Shown piece by piece: positions 13,211 through 24,950 of a stretch of 64,000 nt of DNA (its first letter is position 1; each line of letters starts with the position of its first letter). Both the position numbers and the translations under genes were made by a program. The DNA is from Symsagittifera roscoffensis (lineage: Eukaryota > Xenacoelomorpha > Acoela > Convolutidae). The stretch covers positions 16,725,789 to 16,789,788 of the forward strand of contig NC_087062.1 in assembly GCF_963678635.1 (NCBI RefSeq), given 5' to 3'. A model generated the notes under the pieces. It made no database searches, was not told the origin of the DNA, and was given only the letters and a program-made list of their open reading frames with translations.

Positions 13211-13421
13211 CGGGTTCGGAATCATTGACAGTATAAACTTTTGTCTGCATGGTCGCTTATCAACTAAACAAACCGATGCGGAAACGGTCGGAGCTTTTAA
13301 CCAACCTTATCAATCAATAATACTTCGAATCGTTGCAATTTTTAATTTCGAAAAACTATTTATGAAAGCAAGTTTTACAAGACAAGAATCTTCTAAATAA
13401 TTCAAGCATTTCAAAATGATA

Positions 13422-14360
13422 GCTACCCGGGTTGACCTCCATACACCGAAAATCGTTATCATACAATTCCATACATCAAGTGTATGGAAAAATGCTTGTC
13501 ATACAATTTTCATACAATTTCTAAAAATGGTTGAAAACTGGTATAAACTTATTTCTGTGGATGTTTGATTCTTATAAAACAGTCTGGTGATAAAAACTGA
13601 GGTTCTCGTTTTTTTGAAAAAAATGCTTATCATACAATTCCCATATATGGGAATTGTATGACTGGCATTTTTTTGATGGCGACACAAAAAATTTTTCAAG
13701 TAATTTTGAAAATTTGGCCCAAAAAATTTTTTGTTTTTTTTTCAACCGCAAATCGAATTTCGTACGCAAACAAACATTTTTCGAAATTTTTTTTTTGCAT
13801 GCAAAATTTAATATTTTGTGTGCATAACGTAGTCCTGGATACAATAAAATTGGCTTTTATTTTGTTTTCACTTAAATTTTTTTTTCGAAAACGCTGAAAA
13901 TTCCTATTTCTTTTGTATGGGGTGTTAAAGTAAGCCTTGATCAATGTCTGATAACTTGAAAATTCAAAAATTTAAAATAATCATCATTAAAAAATTTTGC
14001 CAAAAAATAAAAGTTCGTTACTTTTGTTATATCAATTGTGAAAAACGTCCAGTCGTTTGCTATGCATTGTATATGCAAGACCGTCCAACCTTTGGTGTTT
14101 TGAGTAACCAAGGTCTTTGTCACTTGTGTTCGGTTGCGAACACAACCAAAAACTTTTCAGAAACTAAATTTTGAAAGAAAAAATCAAAATTTTTGGTTTA
14201 TGGAAAAACAACTATCATACAATATTCATTTATGGAAAAATCTTTATCATAGAGATTTCATACAATGTTCTGTACGTATGGCATTGTATGGAATTGTATG
14301 ACAAGAAGTTTTTCATAAATGGAAATTGTATGATTAGAAGTTTTGGTCAACCCGGGTAGT
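13422..14360. mobile_element. Non-autonomous TIR element with TA flanks (Tc1/mariner-like MITE)
   Basis: The ends are imperfect inverted repeats: GCTACCCGGGTTGACC at 13,422 and GGTCAACCCGGGTAGT ending at 14,360 (15 of 16 positions pair). Each is bordered outside by TA, the target duplication of Tc1/mariner-type elements. Inside both ends are many short subterminal motifs of the form CATACAATT / AATTGTATG. No transposase frame is present in the 939 bases. Superfamily is inferred from the TA flanks only. Confidence 0.8.
13630..13661. repeat. Perfect 32-base palindrome
   Basis: The sequence reads the same on both strands: the half-site TCATACAATTCCCATA meets its complement with no spacer. It lies inside the TA-flanked element and is the strongest of its subterminal CATACAATT-type motifs, so it may be a transposase-binding array or a by-product of hairpin-forming DNA. 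Confidence 0.9.
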
Positions 14361-14399
14361 TACCAATCTTTGGTGAACTTGAGCAAATTGATCAATCAA

Positions 14400-17260
14400 A
14401 AAGCGGTTTTCAAAAGTACAAAAAAATTTTCAATTTAAAATTTGGTTCTTGCATGCTGCAGTTACTTGAAACAAATTCAGGCTTATGAATGAGTAGCTTG
14501 GCTTAAATAAGTTGTGTTTGGATTTAATTACCAAAAAACATGATGTTTTTACCTGTTTGACATAAAGTACACAAAACGAAGCGCAAACATTTGAGGTGTG
14601 TAATCAACTTTAATAAGCGACGATGTTTTGAATTTTTCGAGATACTTCTCATGAAATTTGACATGGCTCTAAATATTTCAGCAGGCCGTTTGAATTATTA
14701 AAGTTTGTTTTTCTAAACGAGCTCCACAAACAAAAATCTTTAAAAAAAAATTACGTATTTGCAAAAGTACTTCAACCTTAACTCAAACTATTTTCAGTTG
14801 CTTTCAAGAATGAATCAGTTCGCAAATAAGCTATTTTCATTAACTAATATTAAAGCACCGAAGTTTCGTTTTCTGTTTCTATAAAAAGTAGAATGGCAAA
14901 AATCAAATCTTTTTGAAACATTTTTAGCCTCCGGTAAAGTTTAGGTTGTTTCTAATTTTTCGATCGCGCAAACTAATTTGCGAAAATCAAAGTTTTCTAA
15001 GGAAATTTTCGAAAATTCTGTTTATCATCATTAAGCGTCTCGATTTGAACCAAATTAGTATTTTAATCAAGCTCATCAAACAAAAACACATAAAAGGTAT
15101 CAAGTTAATTTGTGGCCAGATCTCGATTGCAAAAAACTCCAATGATTTTGGGCTAGCTCACCAAGCAATGAAACTTTGAAGTAATAGTTTCCAAAATTTC
15201 AATTTGATCCAGTCATTTTAAAGCGCAAATCAGTTTGCACACACATTCAAATATTCAAGCGTTAAAATTTTCAGTTGTTATTATGACGTGCGCATCGGTT
15301 TTCAAAAAAAATTTATTATGCAATTTCATCATTAAATGAAAGCTTGAAGTAGTTTCAAGTTATTCTAGAGTGTGAATCAACTTCTTTTTTAGTTTCAAAT
15401 TTGCCATCAAACTCAATTTTCATATCACAATAGAAGAAGTATGCTGTTCTTATTTCACGCATTTTTAAAAAAACACTCGTGAAAACTCTAGGACAAAAAA
15501 GCGGCAGCTGATATCTTGCTTTTTAAATCGTCTTAAGCAGTAACCATAAAAATTTCTGTCGAAGCGTTTCAGATGTAGAATGACAAGAGTTTTCGAGTTT
15601 TTTCGCCAAGCTTAAACACTGTGCTCGGTAACTGCTTTCAGTCATTGTGCTTTATATGTACCAAAAAAAAATTTTTTGATTGATTAGTAGTCGGTTTAAT
15701 TGAATCTCAACAAATTCAAAGATATTCTCAGCAAAACAACATGGAAAAAAACTTATGAATTACAAACAATGTTAAAACATAAAAGAGCTCCTACCGTGTA
15801 GTTTTGGTCCGTGCACAAACGGACAAATGTTTTTGATTGTTCGAAGTCAAATTTTTGGTTCAGGAAACTAAATTAAAAGAATGACCTTTGATGCGAAATT
15901 AATCAAAGTTCCATCAAAGATAATGAATTGCATATTCAATGCCGCAATTTTCTCCATAGTTGTTACTTGGAACTAAGTATCATCAGCTCAACCCTACACA
16001 TCGTGCTAGTGTGCAGTCTATAATTTTTCTGGAGATTTTCGCCAATTTCAATAATTTTTTTCCTGTGTTGTTAACAAGATTGTATACAACGACATGTTTA
16101 AATTGGTTCTAATGTTTGGTATTCTTTTTCTTCAGTTGCCATTTGTTTTATCAATCCAGGCTAGAGTTTTGGCAGTTTTCAATGATTAATGTCCAAAGTG
16201 GGCCAACACTCGTCCAAATTCAATAGCAATAATTTCTCGTTCTCGCGGTTGCTTTTAAAAATTTTTCAACATTTGGAAGGGTTTGGTTTTCTTTGAGGTT
16301 GCTCTTAAGTGTTTCGGGATTACCGGTTGTGCACAAAATGTTTGTCAGGAAAGATTTGCTCCTAATCTTTTTGACTCCTAAGCTTCTCATGAAACGCCAG
16401 CACTTTTTTTGAGTTTCAGTTTGTTTTGCAATTGCTCTTGAGATTTTCTCGGTTGTCATCAGCTGCGAATTTGCCTTTTTTGTTTTGGTTTTCTTCGACT
16501 CCGTTTAAAAAATATATTGCAATTGATTGAACTTTCCTGTTTTTGAGATACATCTAAAATCAAATCAGAGCACATCATCGCCGCGTGCATGCCAAAATAT
16601 TTTTCTTTGCTTTTTTAAAACTGTTTCGAAATTTTTGTCAAAAGGTCGACAAAAAGAAACAAGACTTGTTCTTTGCACTTTGGTTAGAAAGTTGATCTTC
16701 TATTAAACTGTTTTTTATCAATTGTTTTTAGGGCTTCCTTTAGTTCAAGACTTGGGATTGACCATAAATTGTCTGAAGCTGTTTGCTTTTCTTCTGTTGT
16801 TGGAGATGTGAGTGTGTTGGTGGATTGCATTTGAGCAATAACTGCCCTTTGTTGCTTGCAGAGTATTTTGTGTTGGTTGTTTATGTTGGAGATTTCTTGA
16901 GTGTCCTGGTTAGTTTTTTACTGGAAATCATTAGCGTACTCTTTTTTCTATCAATAGAATGAATGGGGGATAAATGAACGAAACTTCGAACTATTTCGAG
17001 TCACATCTACGGAAATTATGAAATGGCTCTTTTTTTTTCAATATGAAGATTGTTTTAGAAAAATTTAGTTTTTCTGGGCAAACTTTACAGGCCAATAATT
17101 TCTGAAGTGTTTCAACTTCAAGTAAATTAAAGTAGCAGTTAAATCAAATTTTTGGCGACATAGGTGATCTTGAGCCATTTAATTGATCAAAAGCGGTTGC
17201 TTAAGTTGAATTAATTTTTTTTTCGTCATGGTTTTTTGATTTATCTGCTTTGAAATTTCT
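14400..17260. repeat. Old, diverged copy (copy 0) of the 3.8-kb tandem unit
   Basis: Blocks in the same order as the young units can be recognised at lower identity: GATTGACCATAAATTG/CTTCTGTTGTTGGAG near 16,750-16,800 (compare 19,100-19,130), GTTAGAAAGTTGATCTTCTA near 16,682 (compare 18,780) and AAGCGGTTGCTTAAGTTGAATTAA near 17,190 (compare 17,733). No coding frame is supported. It predates the amplification of the four young copies. Confidence 0.6.
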
Positions 17261-17300
17261 CGGAGTAATCATCGGTGCGTTGATGAATACTTTCCTAATT

Positions 17301-20300
17301 GATCTGGGCAATCTAAGGAACAAACGCACCAACATCTAATTTTTTTTTAAAATTAGTATTGCAATCGGCTTAGACTATTATTTTTCTGGATGTAAAGAAG
17401 TTTGAGTACAAGTTTCCCGCTAAAGGAAACGACTAATTATTTTTTTCAGTATTCAACACGAGTAACTTGAGGTAGACCATCTCAATTTAGAATCATTGAA
17501 AAAAAAAAGATACAATCAGAAGTGTGGTATTATCTATGCAAACAGATGCGCAAACAGTTGGATTTACATTGAACTAAATGAATCGACGAAACTTCAAATT
17601 TGTTCGAGTCACATCTACGGAAACTATGAATTGACTCTAGTTTTTTCATTAAAAAGATTCCAACCAATTTAAAGTAGTAGTTAAATCAATTGTTGACAAA
17701 ATAGGTGAACTTGAGCCAATAAATTGGTTAAAAGCGGTTGCTTAAGTTGAATTAAATTTTTTCGTCATGGTTTTTGCGTGCTCCAATGGTTGAATTTTTT
17801 TTCAGGCTCGCGAAGGAGCATGTTAGGGCACAACAGTTCTGTTCAGATTCGTTGATTAAATATGGTATTATCATGATTTTTCGGAGCAAACTCCACATGC
17901 AAAAAAAATGAAATTTCTTATGTATTTCAATAGTACGAACCAATTTGCAAAAAAAAACGGATTATTCTGATCATTCTTATCAGTTGACAATAGTTCAATG
18001 TTTTTTTTGAGTTGGTCCATTGAATGAATCCACAATTAACTTTTCCAAGCAAAAAAGAAGCACGGAAGCTTTATTGTATGTTATTACAAAAAATAGTAAT
18101 GGCAAAAATCAAAAACTCTCTGAACAATTTCAGCTAATGGTGAAGTTTAGAATTGTTTTCATTTTTAGTACCGAAGAAGTTTGTAAAAATCAAAAATTTT
18201 CCTAAGAAATATTGAAACTATTCTAGATTGTTTTCTTGGCCAAATTTCCAATTTATTTTGTAAGCTTTTTGAAACTCTTTTCTGTGTTCTTGAAAAAGCT
18301 AAACCAAGGCGTATAATCCTGGAGGGCCCTGTAAGGCCTATGCTCTCATTGTTGCATTTATAGATGTTTGAACATTTGGTTGGGTATAGTTTTTGTGAAG
18401 TTGCAGTTAAGTATTTTTTATTTATGGGTCCTGCATGAATATGTTTTTTTTTGAAATGGGCCCAATTTTTTTTCTCTTCAATCTTTATTTGATGTGTTAC
18501 TTTGTTTTGCATTCGTACTTGAGGTTTTACCGGTTGAGATCTGATTAAAACTGGTTTGTTTCTGTTTCTATTTTATTCGAGTCCATTTAGGTCATATAAT
18601 TAGACTTAACCGTCGTTTAGTTTTTCTTGTTTTCGAGATGGATGCAGCCTTTGCCGAATTAGTGCTTGCTAAATTTAAATGAAAAAATAACCTCGCAGCG
18701 TGCATGGCGAAAAATTTTTGCTTTCTTAAAGTTGTGATAAATTTTTTTCAAAGTTTAAGCACAGGTGTTTCTTCGCACGTTGTTTAGAAAGTTGGGCTTC
18801 TAATGAACCGTTTTTTATCAATTATTCTAGCGTAACAAGGAAAGTGAAAAAAGAACTGTTTTAATGTGATTTTTTACTTATTATATAATCCATTGAAATG
18901 GATTTTAAATGAATTATAATGCATTAATTTTTTGCGAAAAAAAATTATTCAATTCCATTTTTAGTCCAATTTAGTTGTCTGAGCGTAACATGGGAATCGA
19001 TTATATTTACAACATTTTAGACCACGAAAATCCATTATAATCGATTTGTTTTCACTTTTCTTGAATGTGGGTAGGGTCTCTTGTAATTCAGGACTTGCCC
19101 TTGAGCTTCAGTTGTGGGTTTCTTCTGCTGATGGAGTTGTGAATGGATTTTTGAATCACATGTGAGTAGTAATTGCTTTTGGTTGCTTGCCGAGTGTCTG
19201 CGTGGTGGGGTTTGGTTGTGTGTTGAAGTTTTCTTATGTGTGGGTTTTATAGTTGTTTGTTGGGGGTTTATTTGTTTGGTGGGTTTTGTTTTTGCGAGGT
19301 TGCAATAGATGGAGGTTGCACTGTAAGCTTTAAAATTTCTCGTAGTAGTGAAAACTTTTAAATATTTAGAAGGGCAAATATGCAAACAAATTCTCCAAAT
19401 TCTAGTAAAATACTCTCTGAATCAGTTTTAGAGTTGCATTAGACTGTTATTTTTTTGAATGTTTTGAAGCTTGTTTACTAATGCCCCGTGGTCATGATGA
19501 GAAAAGATTAAGAGGGCGTCTAAAAATTTGAAGAATAAGGTATTCAACACCTTGAATGCAATGGATTGTACTAAGATCGAAAACAGTGTTCTGGCGATTG
19601 ATGTGTCAGTTAGTTTCATCCATGCAAACTCGAGTCAAAATGAACATGAACAAGCATTGAGGAAAAATGCACATGAACAGAGCCGTGAGCGTAGACAAAA
19701 TCTGAGCATTATGAGGCCAAACTGTGCAATATATAGGTGCACAATTTCGTGTCTGCATGTTCCTGGAACCCAGAGACAACTCTTAATACATGTAAAAAAT
19801 TTGTCGGAACAATCAAACAAAACGAACGAAAAAATAAGAACAAAAGGAGTGTCAACTGCGTACCCGCATCCAAATTTAGGCGTAAGTAATCAATTATAAC
19901 GGATTACTATGATGATTTTTTCACGATTATATTTGATTATAGTTACCAAAATTAGATATTTGATGAAAATTTATACTCTTTTATAATCCATTATAATTGA
20001 TTATAGTTCCAACAGAAAACCTCTTGTAATTGATTTTAATGCTGATTTTTTCCCTGAGATTATCATCTTTTAAAATCGATTATAGCCGTGATATTTTCTA
20101 AGAGATTATAATCTCTTATAATCCATTATAATTGAGTAAAGATCACACAGATAATCATTTATAATCGATTATAGTGCGTTATACTTCCTGATTTTTTCAA
20201 AAAAAATATGGTTAAATATTTAATGATAAAAATTAATAATCAAAGAATATAATGATAGAAAATTCAAATTAACTAATTTAAAGCAAAATAAACGATTTAG

Positions 20301-21150
20301 TCATTTTTCATCATTAACGACTCATATATTGTTCTCTTGTTCTAATATGCTCTCCTGATCCGTCTCTTGTTCGGTGCCTTGGGCAGAAGGTTGGTGCAGT
20401 TGAAGAGGGTGACCGAAGAGTTCGGTGCCTTGAGCAGGAGTTTGGTGCAGGTGAAGAGGATGACCGATTATTTGGAGGCCTTGAACAGGAGGTTGGTGCA
20501 GATGAAGAAGGAAAATTGCAACATAAACATAACAAAACAAGTTGATACACATGATTATGCACGCAAACTGAAAACCCCCCTCCCCCAAAACCAAACACGC
20601 CCACCAACTGACCTCCCGTCAGTTATTACTTAAACCCACGATTAGTTTTTTACCATGAGCCCCCTAATTATACAAGCCCCCCTACAACAACACTGTATCT
20701 TGCTCGGCACGTGCAGTAAAAAGAGTAAAAGGTTATCTCGAACAAAAAATAGTTTTAAAAAATTTTTTAAAAATTTTCTAAGGTACACAATTCAATTCTC
20801 CCAGTAGACTAGAACTCAACTCAAATAATTTTACAAGGTCTTCTTTGTTTGCGAAAACCATTTACCGCATTTACTGGCAGTTCCGACCAATTATATCGAA
20901 ATAATTTTTTAGAGCTTTGGCAGGACTGGGTCAACTCTAGAGGGTCAGCTCTAGAAGGTCAATATACTTTATGTAAAGGTAAAGGAGTACAGGGGGAGGT
21001 CATATTTATTTGCTATGACTCACGCTAATATACATTCAATCTCTAGCACATTTCATGCTTCTTTCTTTTTTTTTGACACGTCAAAATTCAAAATTTCCGA
21101 TATTCGAAGTTCCGAATTTCTAAAAGTACAAAAAAATCTTTTATATTCGA
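17301..21150. repeat. Tandem 3.8-kb unit, copy 1
   Basis: The unit starts at TCTGGGCAATCTAAG and ends at a TTTATATTCGA-like sequence. Unlike copies 3 and 4 it keeps a 375-base segment (about 19,022-19,396). It contains a TAATCGATTATAAT-rich tract at 19,880-20,190 and the 51-bp minisatellite at 20,365-20,512. Its longest frame, 123 codons at 19,528-19,899 (+), has a slightly longer equivalent in copy 4 but is broken in copies 2 and 3, so I do not call a gene. Confidence 0.85.
20365..20512. repeat. 51-bp minisatellite, about three repeats (one per tandem unit)
   Basis: Three 51-base repeats of the form TTCGGTGCCTTGGGCAG... are GC-rich compared with the surrounding DNA. Equivalent arrays lie at 24,163-24,310, 27,593-27,740 and 31,070-31,217. 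Because 51 is a multiple of three, frames stay open: 88 codons on + (17-residue repeats with the pattern LxxLxRxLVQxKR) and 97 and 90 codons on -, in all four copies. Open frames on both strands are expected from such a repeat and do not by themselves show coding. Confidence 0.85.
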
Positions 21151-24100
21151 ACTGTAAATCTAAGAAACAAACGCACCAACATCTAGATTTTTTTTTGGAA
21201 TTAATATTGCAATCGGCTTAGACTATTATTTTTCTGGATTTAAAGAAGTTTGAGTACAAGTTTCCCGCTAAAGGAAACGACTAATTATATTTTTCAATAT
21301 TCAACACGAGTAACTTGAGGTATACCATCTCAATTTAGAATCATTGAAAAAAAAGATACAATCAGAAATGTGGTGTTATCTATGCAAACAGATGTGCAAA
21401 CAGTTGGATTTTCATTGAACTAAATGAATCGACGAAACTTCAAATTTGTTCGAGTCACTTCTACGGAAACTATGAATTGACTCTAGTTTTTTCATTGAAA
21501 AGATTCCAACCAATTTAAAGTAGTAGTTAAATCGATTGTTGACGAAATAGGTGAATTTGAGCCAATAAATTGGTTAAAAGCGGTTGCTTAAGTTGAATTT
21601 ACTTTTTTCGTTATGTTTTTTGCGTGCTCCAATGGTTGAATTTTTTTCAAGCTCGAGAAGGAGCATGTTAGGGCACAACAGTTCTGTTCAGATTCGTTGA
21701 TTAAATAGGGTATTATCATGATTTTTTTGAGCAAACTCCATATGCAAAAAAAAATTGAAATTTCTTTTGTATTTCAATAGTACGAACCAATTTGCAAAAA
21801 AAAAATCGGATTATTCTGATCATTTTTATCAGTCGACAATAGTTCAATGTTTTTTTTTGAGTTGGTCCATTGAATGAATCCACAATTAACTTTTCCAAGC
21901 AAAAAAGAAGCACGGAAGCTTAATTTTATGTTATTACAAAAAATAGTAATGGCAAAAATCAAAAACTCTCTGAACAAGTTTAGCTATTGGTGAAGTTTAG
22001 AATTGTTTTCTTTTTTAGTACCGAATAAGTTTGTAAAAATCAAAAATTTTCCTAAGAAATATTGAAACTATTCTAGATTGTTTCCTTGGCCAAATTTTCA
22101 ATTAATTTGGTAAGTTTTTTGCAACTTTTTTCTGTGTTCTTGAAAAAGCTAAACCAGGGCGTATAATCCTGGAGAGCCCTGTAAGGCCCATGCTCTCATT
22201 GTTGCTTTTATAGGTGTTTGAGCATTTGGATGGGTATAGTTTTTGTGAAGTTGCAGTTAAGTGTTTTGGATTTATGTGTCCTGCATGAGTATTTTTTTTA
22301 AATGGGCCCAATTTTTTTTTACCTTCAATCTTTATTTGATGTGTCACTTTGTTTTGCATTCGTACTTGAGATCTTACCGGTTGAAATCAGATTGAAACTG
22401 GTTTGCTTCTGTTTCTATTTCATTCGAGTCCATTTAGGTATTATAATTAGACTTGACCGTCGTTTAGTTTTTCTTGATTTCGAGATGAATGCAGCCTTTG
22501 CCGAATTAGTGTTTGCTAAATTCAAATGAAAAAATAACCTCGCAGCGTGCATGGTGAAAAAATTTTGCTTTCTTAAAGTGGTGATAGATTTTTTTTCAAA
22601 GGGTAAGCACAGGTGTTTCTTCGCACGTTGTTTAGAAAGTTGGGCTTCTAATGAACCGTTTTTTATCAATTATTCTAGCGTAACAAGGAAAGTGAAAAAA
22701 AAATCTGTTTTAATGTGATTTTCTACTTTTTATATAATCCATTAGAATGGATTTTAAATGAATTATAATGCATTAATTTTTTGCGAAAAAAATTGATTTA
22801 ATTCCATTTTTAGTGCAATTTAGTTGTCTGAGCGTAACATGGGAATCGATTATATTTACAACATTTTAGACCACGAAAATCCATTATAATCGATTTGTTT
22901 TCTTTTTTCTTGAATGTGGGTAGGGTCTCTTGTAATTCAGGACTTGCCCTTGAGCTTCAGTTGTGGGTTTCTTCTGTTGATGGAGTTGTGAATGGATTTT
23001 TGAATCACATGTGAGTAGTAATTGCTTTTGGTTGTTGCTGAGTGTCTGCGTGGTGGGGTTTGGTTGTGTGTTGAATTTTTCTTATGTGTGGGTTTTATAG
23101 TTGTTTGTTGGGGGTTTATTTGTTTGGTGGGTTTTGTTTTTGCGGGGTTGCAATAGATGGAGGTTGCACTGTAAGCTTTAAAATTTCTCGTAGTAGTCAT
23201 CTCTGCGTTCGTGAAAAATTTTTAAATATTTAGGAGGGCAAATATGCAAACAAATTCTCCAAATTCTAGTAAAATACTCTCTGAATCAGTTTTAGAATTG
23301 CATTAGACTGTTAGTTTTTGAATGTTCTGAAGCTTGTTTACTAATGCCCCGTGGTCACTATGAGAAAAGATTAAGAGGGCGTCTAAAAATTTGAAGAATA
23401 AGGTATTCAACACCTTGAATGCAATGGATTCTACTAAGATCGAAAACAGTGTTCTGGCGATTGATGTGTCAGTTAGTTTCATCCATGCAAACTTGAGTCA
23501 AAATGAACATGAACAAGCATTGAGGAAAATGCACATGAACAGAGCACATGAACAGACAAAATCTGAACATTATGAGGCCAAACTGTGCAATATTAAGGTG
23601 CACAATTTCGTGTCTCTATGTTCCTGGAACCCAGAGACAATTCTTAATACATGTAAAAAATTTGTCGGAACGATCAAACAAAACGAACGAAAAAATAAGA
23701 ACAAAAGGAGTGTCAACTGCGTACCCGCATCCAAATTTAGGCGTAAGTAATCCATTATAACGGATTACTGTGATGATTTTTTTCACGATTATAATTGATT
23801 ATAGTTCCAACAGAAAACCTCTTGTAATCGATTTTAATGGTGATTTTTTCCCTGAGATTTTAATCTTTTAAAATCGATTGTAGTCGTGATATTTTCTAAG
23901 AGATTATAATCTCTTATAATCCATTATAATTGAGTAAAGATCACACAGATAATCATTTATAATCGATTATAGTGCGTTATACTTCCTGATTTTTTCAAAA
24001 AAAATATGGTTAAATATTTAATGATAAAAATTAATAATCAAAGAATATAATGATAGAAAATTCAAATTAACTAATTTAAAGCAAAATAAACGATTTAGTC

Positions 24101-24950
24101 ATTTTTCATCATTAACGACTCATATATTGTTCTCTTGTTCTAATATGCTCTCCTGATCCGTCTCTTGTTCGGTGCCTTGGGCAGAAGGTTGGTGCAGTTG
24201 AAGAGGGTGACCGAAGAGTTCGGTGCCTTGAGCAGGAGTTTGGTGCAGGTGAAGAGGATGACCGATTATTTGGAGGCCTTGAACAGGAGGTTGGTGCAGA
24301 TGAAGAAGGAAAATGGCAACATAAACATAACAAAACAAGTTGATACACATGATTATGCATGCAAACTGAAGGCCCCCCTCCCCCAAAACCAAACACGCCC
24401 ACCAACTGACCTCCCGTCAGTTATTACTTAAACCCCCGATTAGTTTTTTACCATGAGCCCCCTAATTATACAAGCCCCCCTACAACAACACTGTATCTTG
24501 CTCGGCACGTGCAGTAAAAAGAGTAAAAGGTTATCTCGAACAAAAAATAGTTTTAAAAAACTTTTTAAAAATTTTCTAAGGTACACATTTCAACTCTCCC
24601 AGTAGACTAGAACTCAACTCAAGTAATTTTACAAGGTCTTCTTTGTTTGCGAAAACCATTTACCGCATTTACTGGCAGTTCCGACCAATTATATCGAAAT
24701 AATTTTTTTAGAGCTTTGGCAGGACTGGGTCAACTCTAGAGGGTCAGCTCTAGAAGGTCAATATACTTTATGTAAAGGTAAAGGAGTACAGGGGGCGGTC
24801 ATATTTATTTGCTATGACTGACGATAATATACATTCAATCTCTAGCACATTTCATGCTTCTTTCTTTTTTTTTTGACACGTCAAAATTCAAAATTTCCGA
24901 TATTCGAAGTTCCGAATTTCTAAAAGTACAAAAAAATCTTTTATATTCGA
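21151..24950. repeat. Tandem 3.8-kb unit, copy 2
   Basis: Near-identical to copy 1 in order and content. Differences include loss of a roughly 65-base stretch in the TAATCG tract (near 23,800) and a one-base-type frame break in the + frame near 23,530, where copy 1 is open. It retains the 375-base segment missing from copies 3 and 4. Confidence 0.85.

Noticed and set aside
20314-20633. Genes of 88-97 codons repeated four times (also at 24.1, 27.5 and 31.0 kb)
   Set aside because: Open on both strands because of a 51-bp minisatellite; no start context, domain or codon bias supports one strand.
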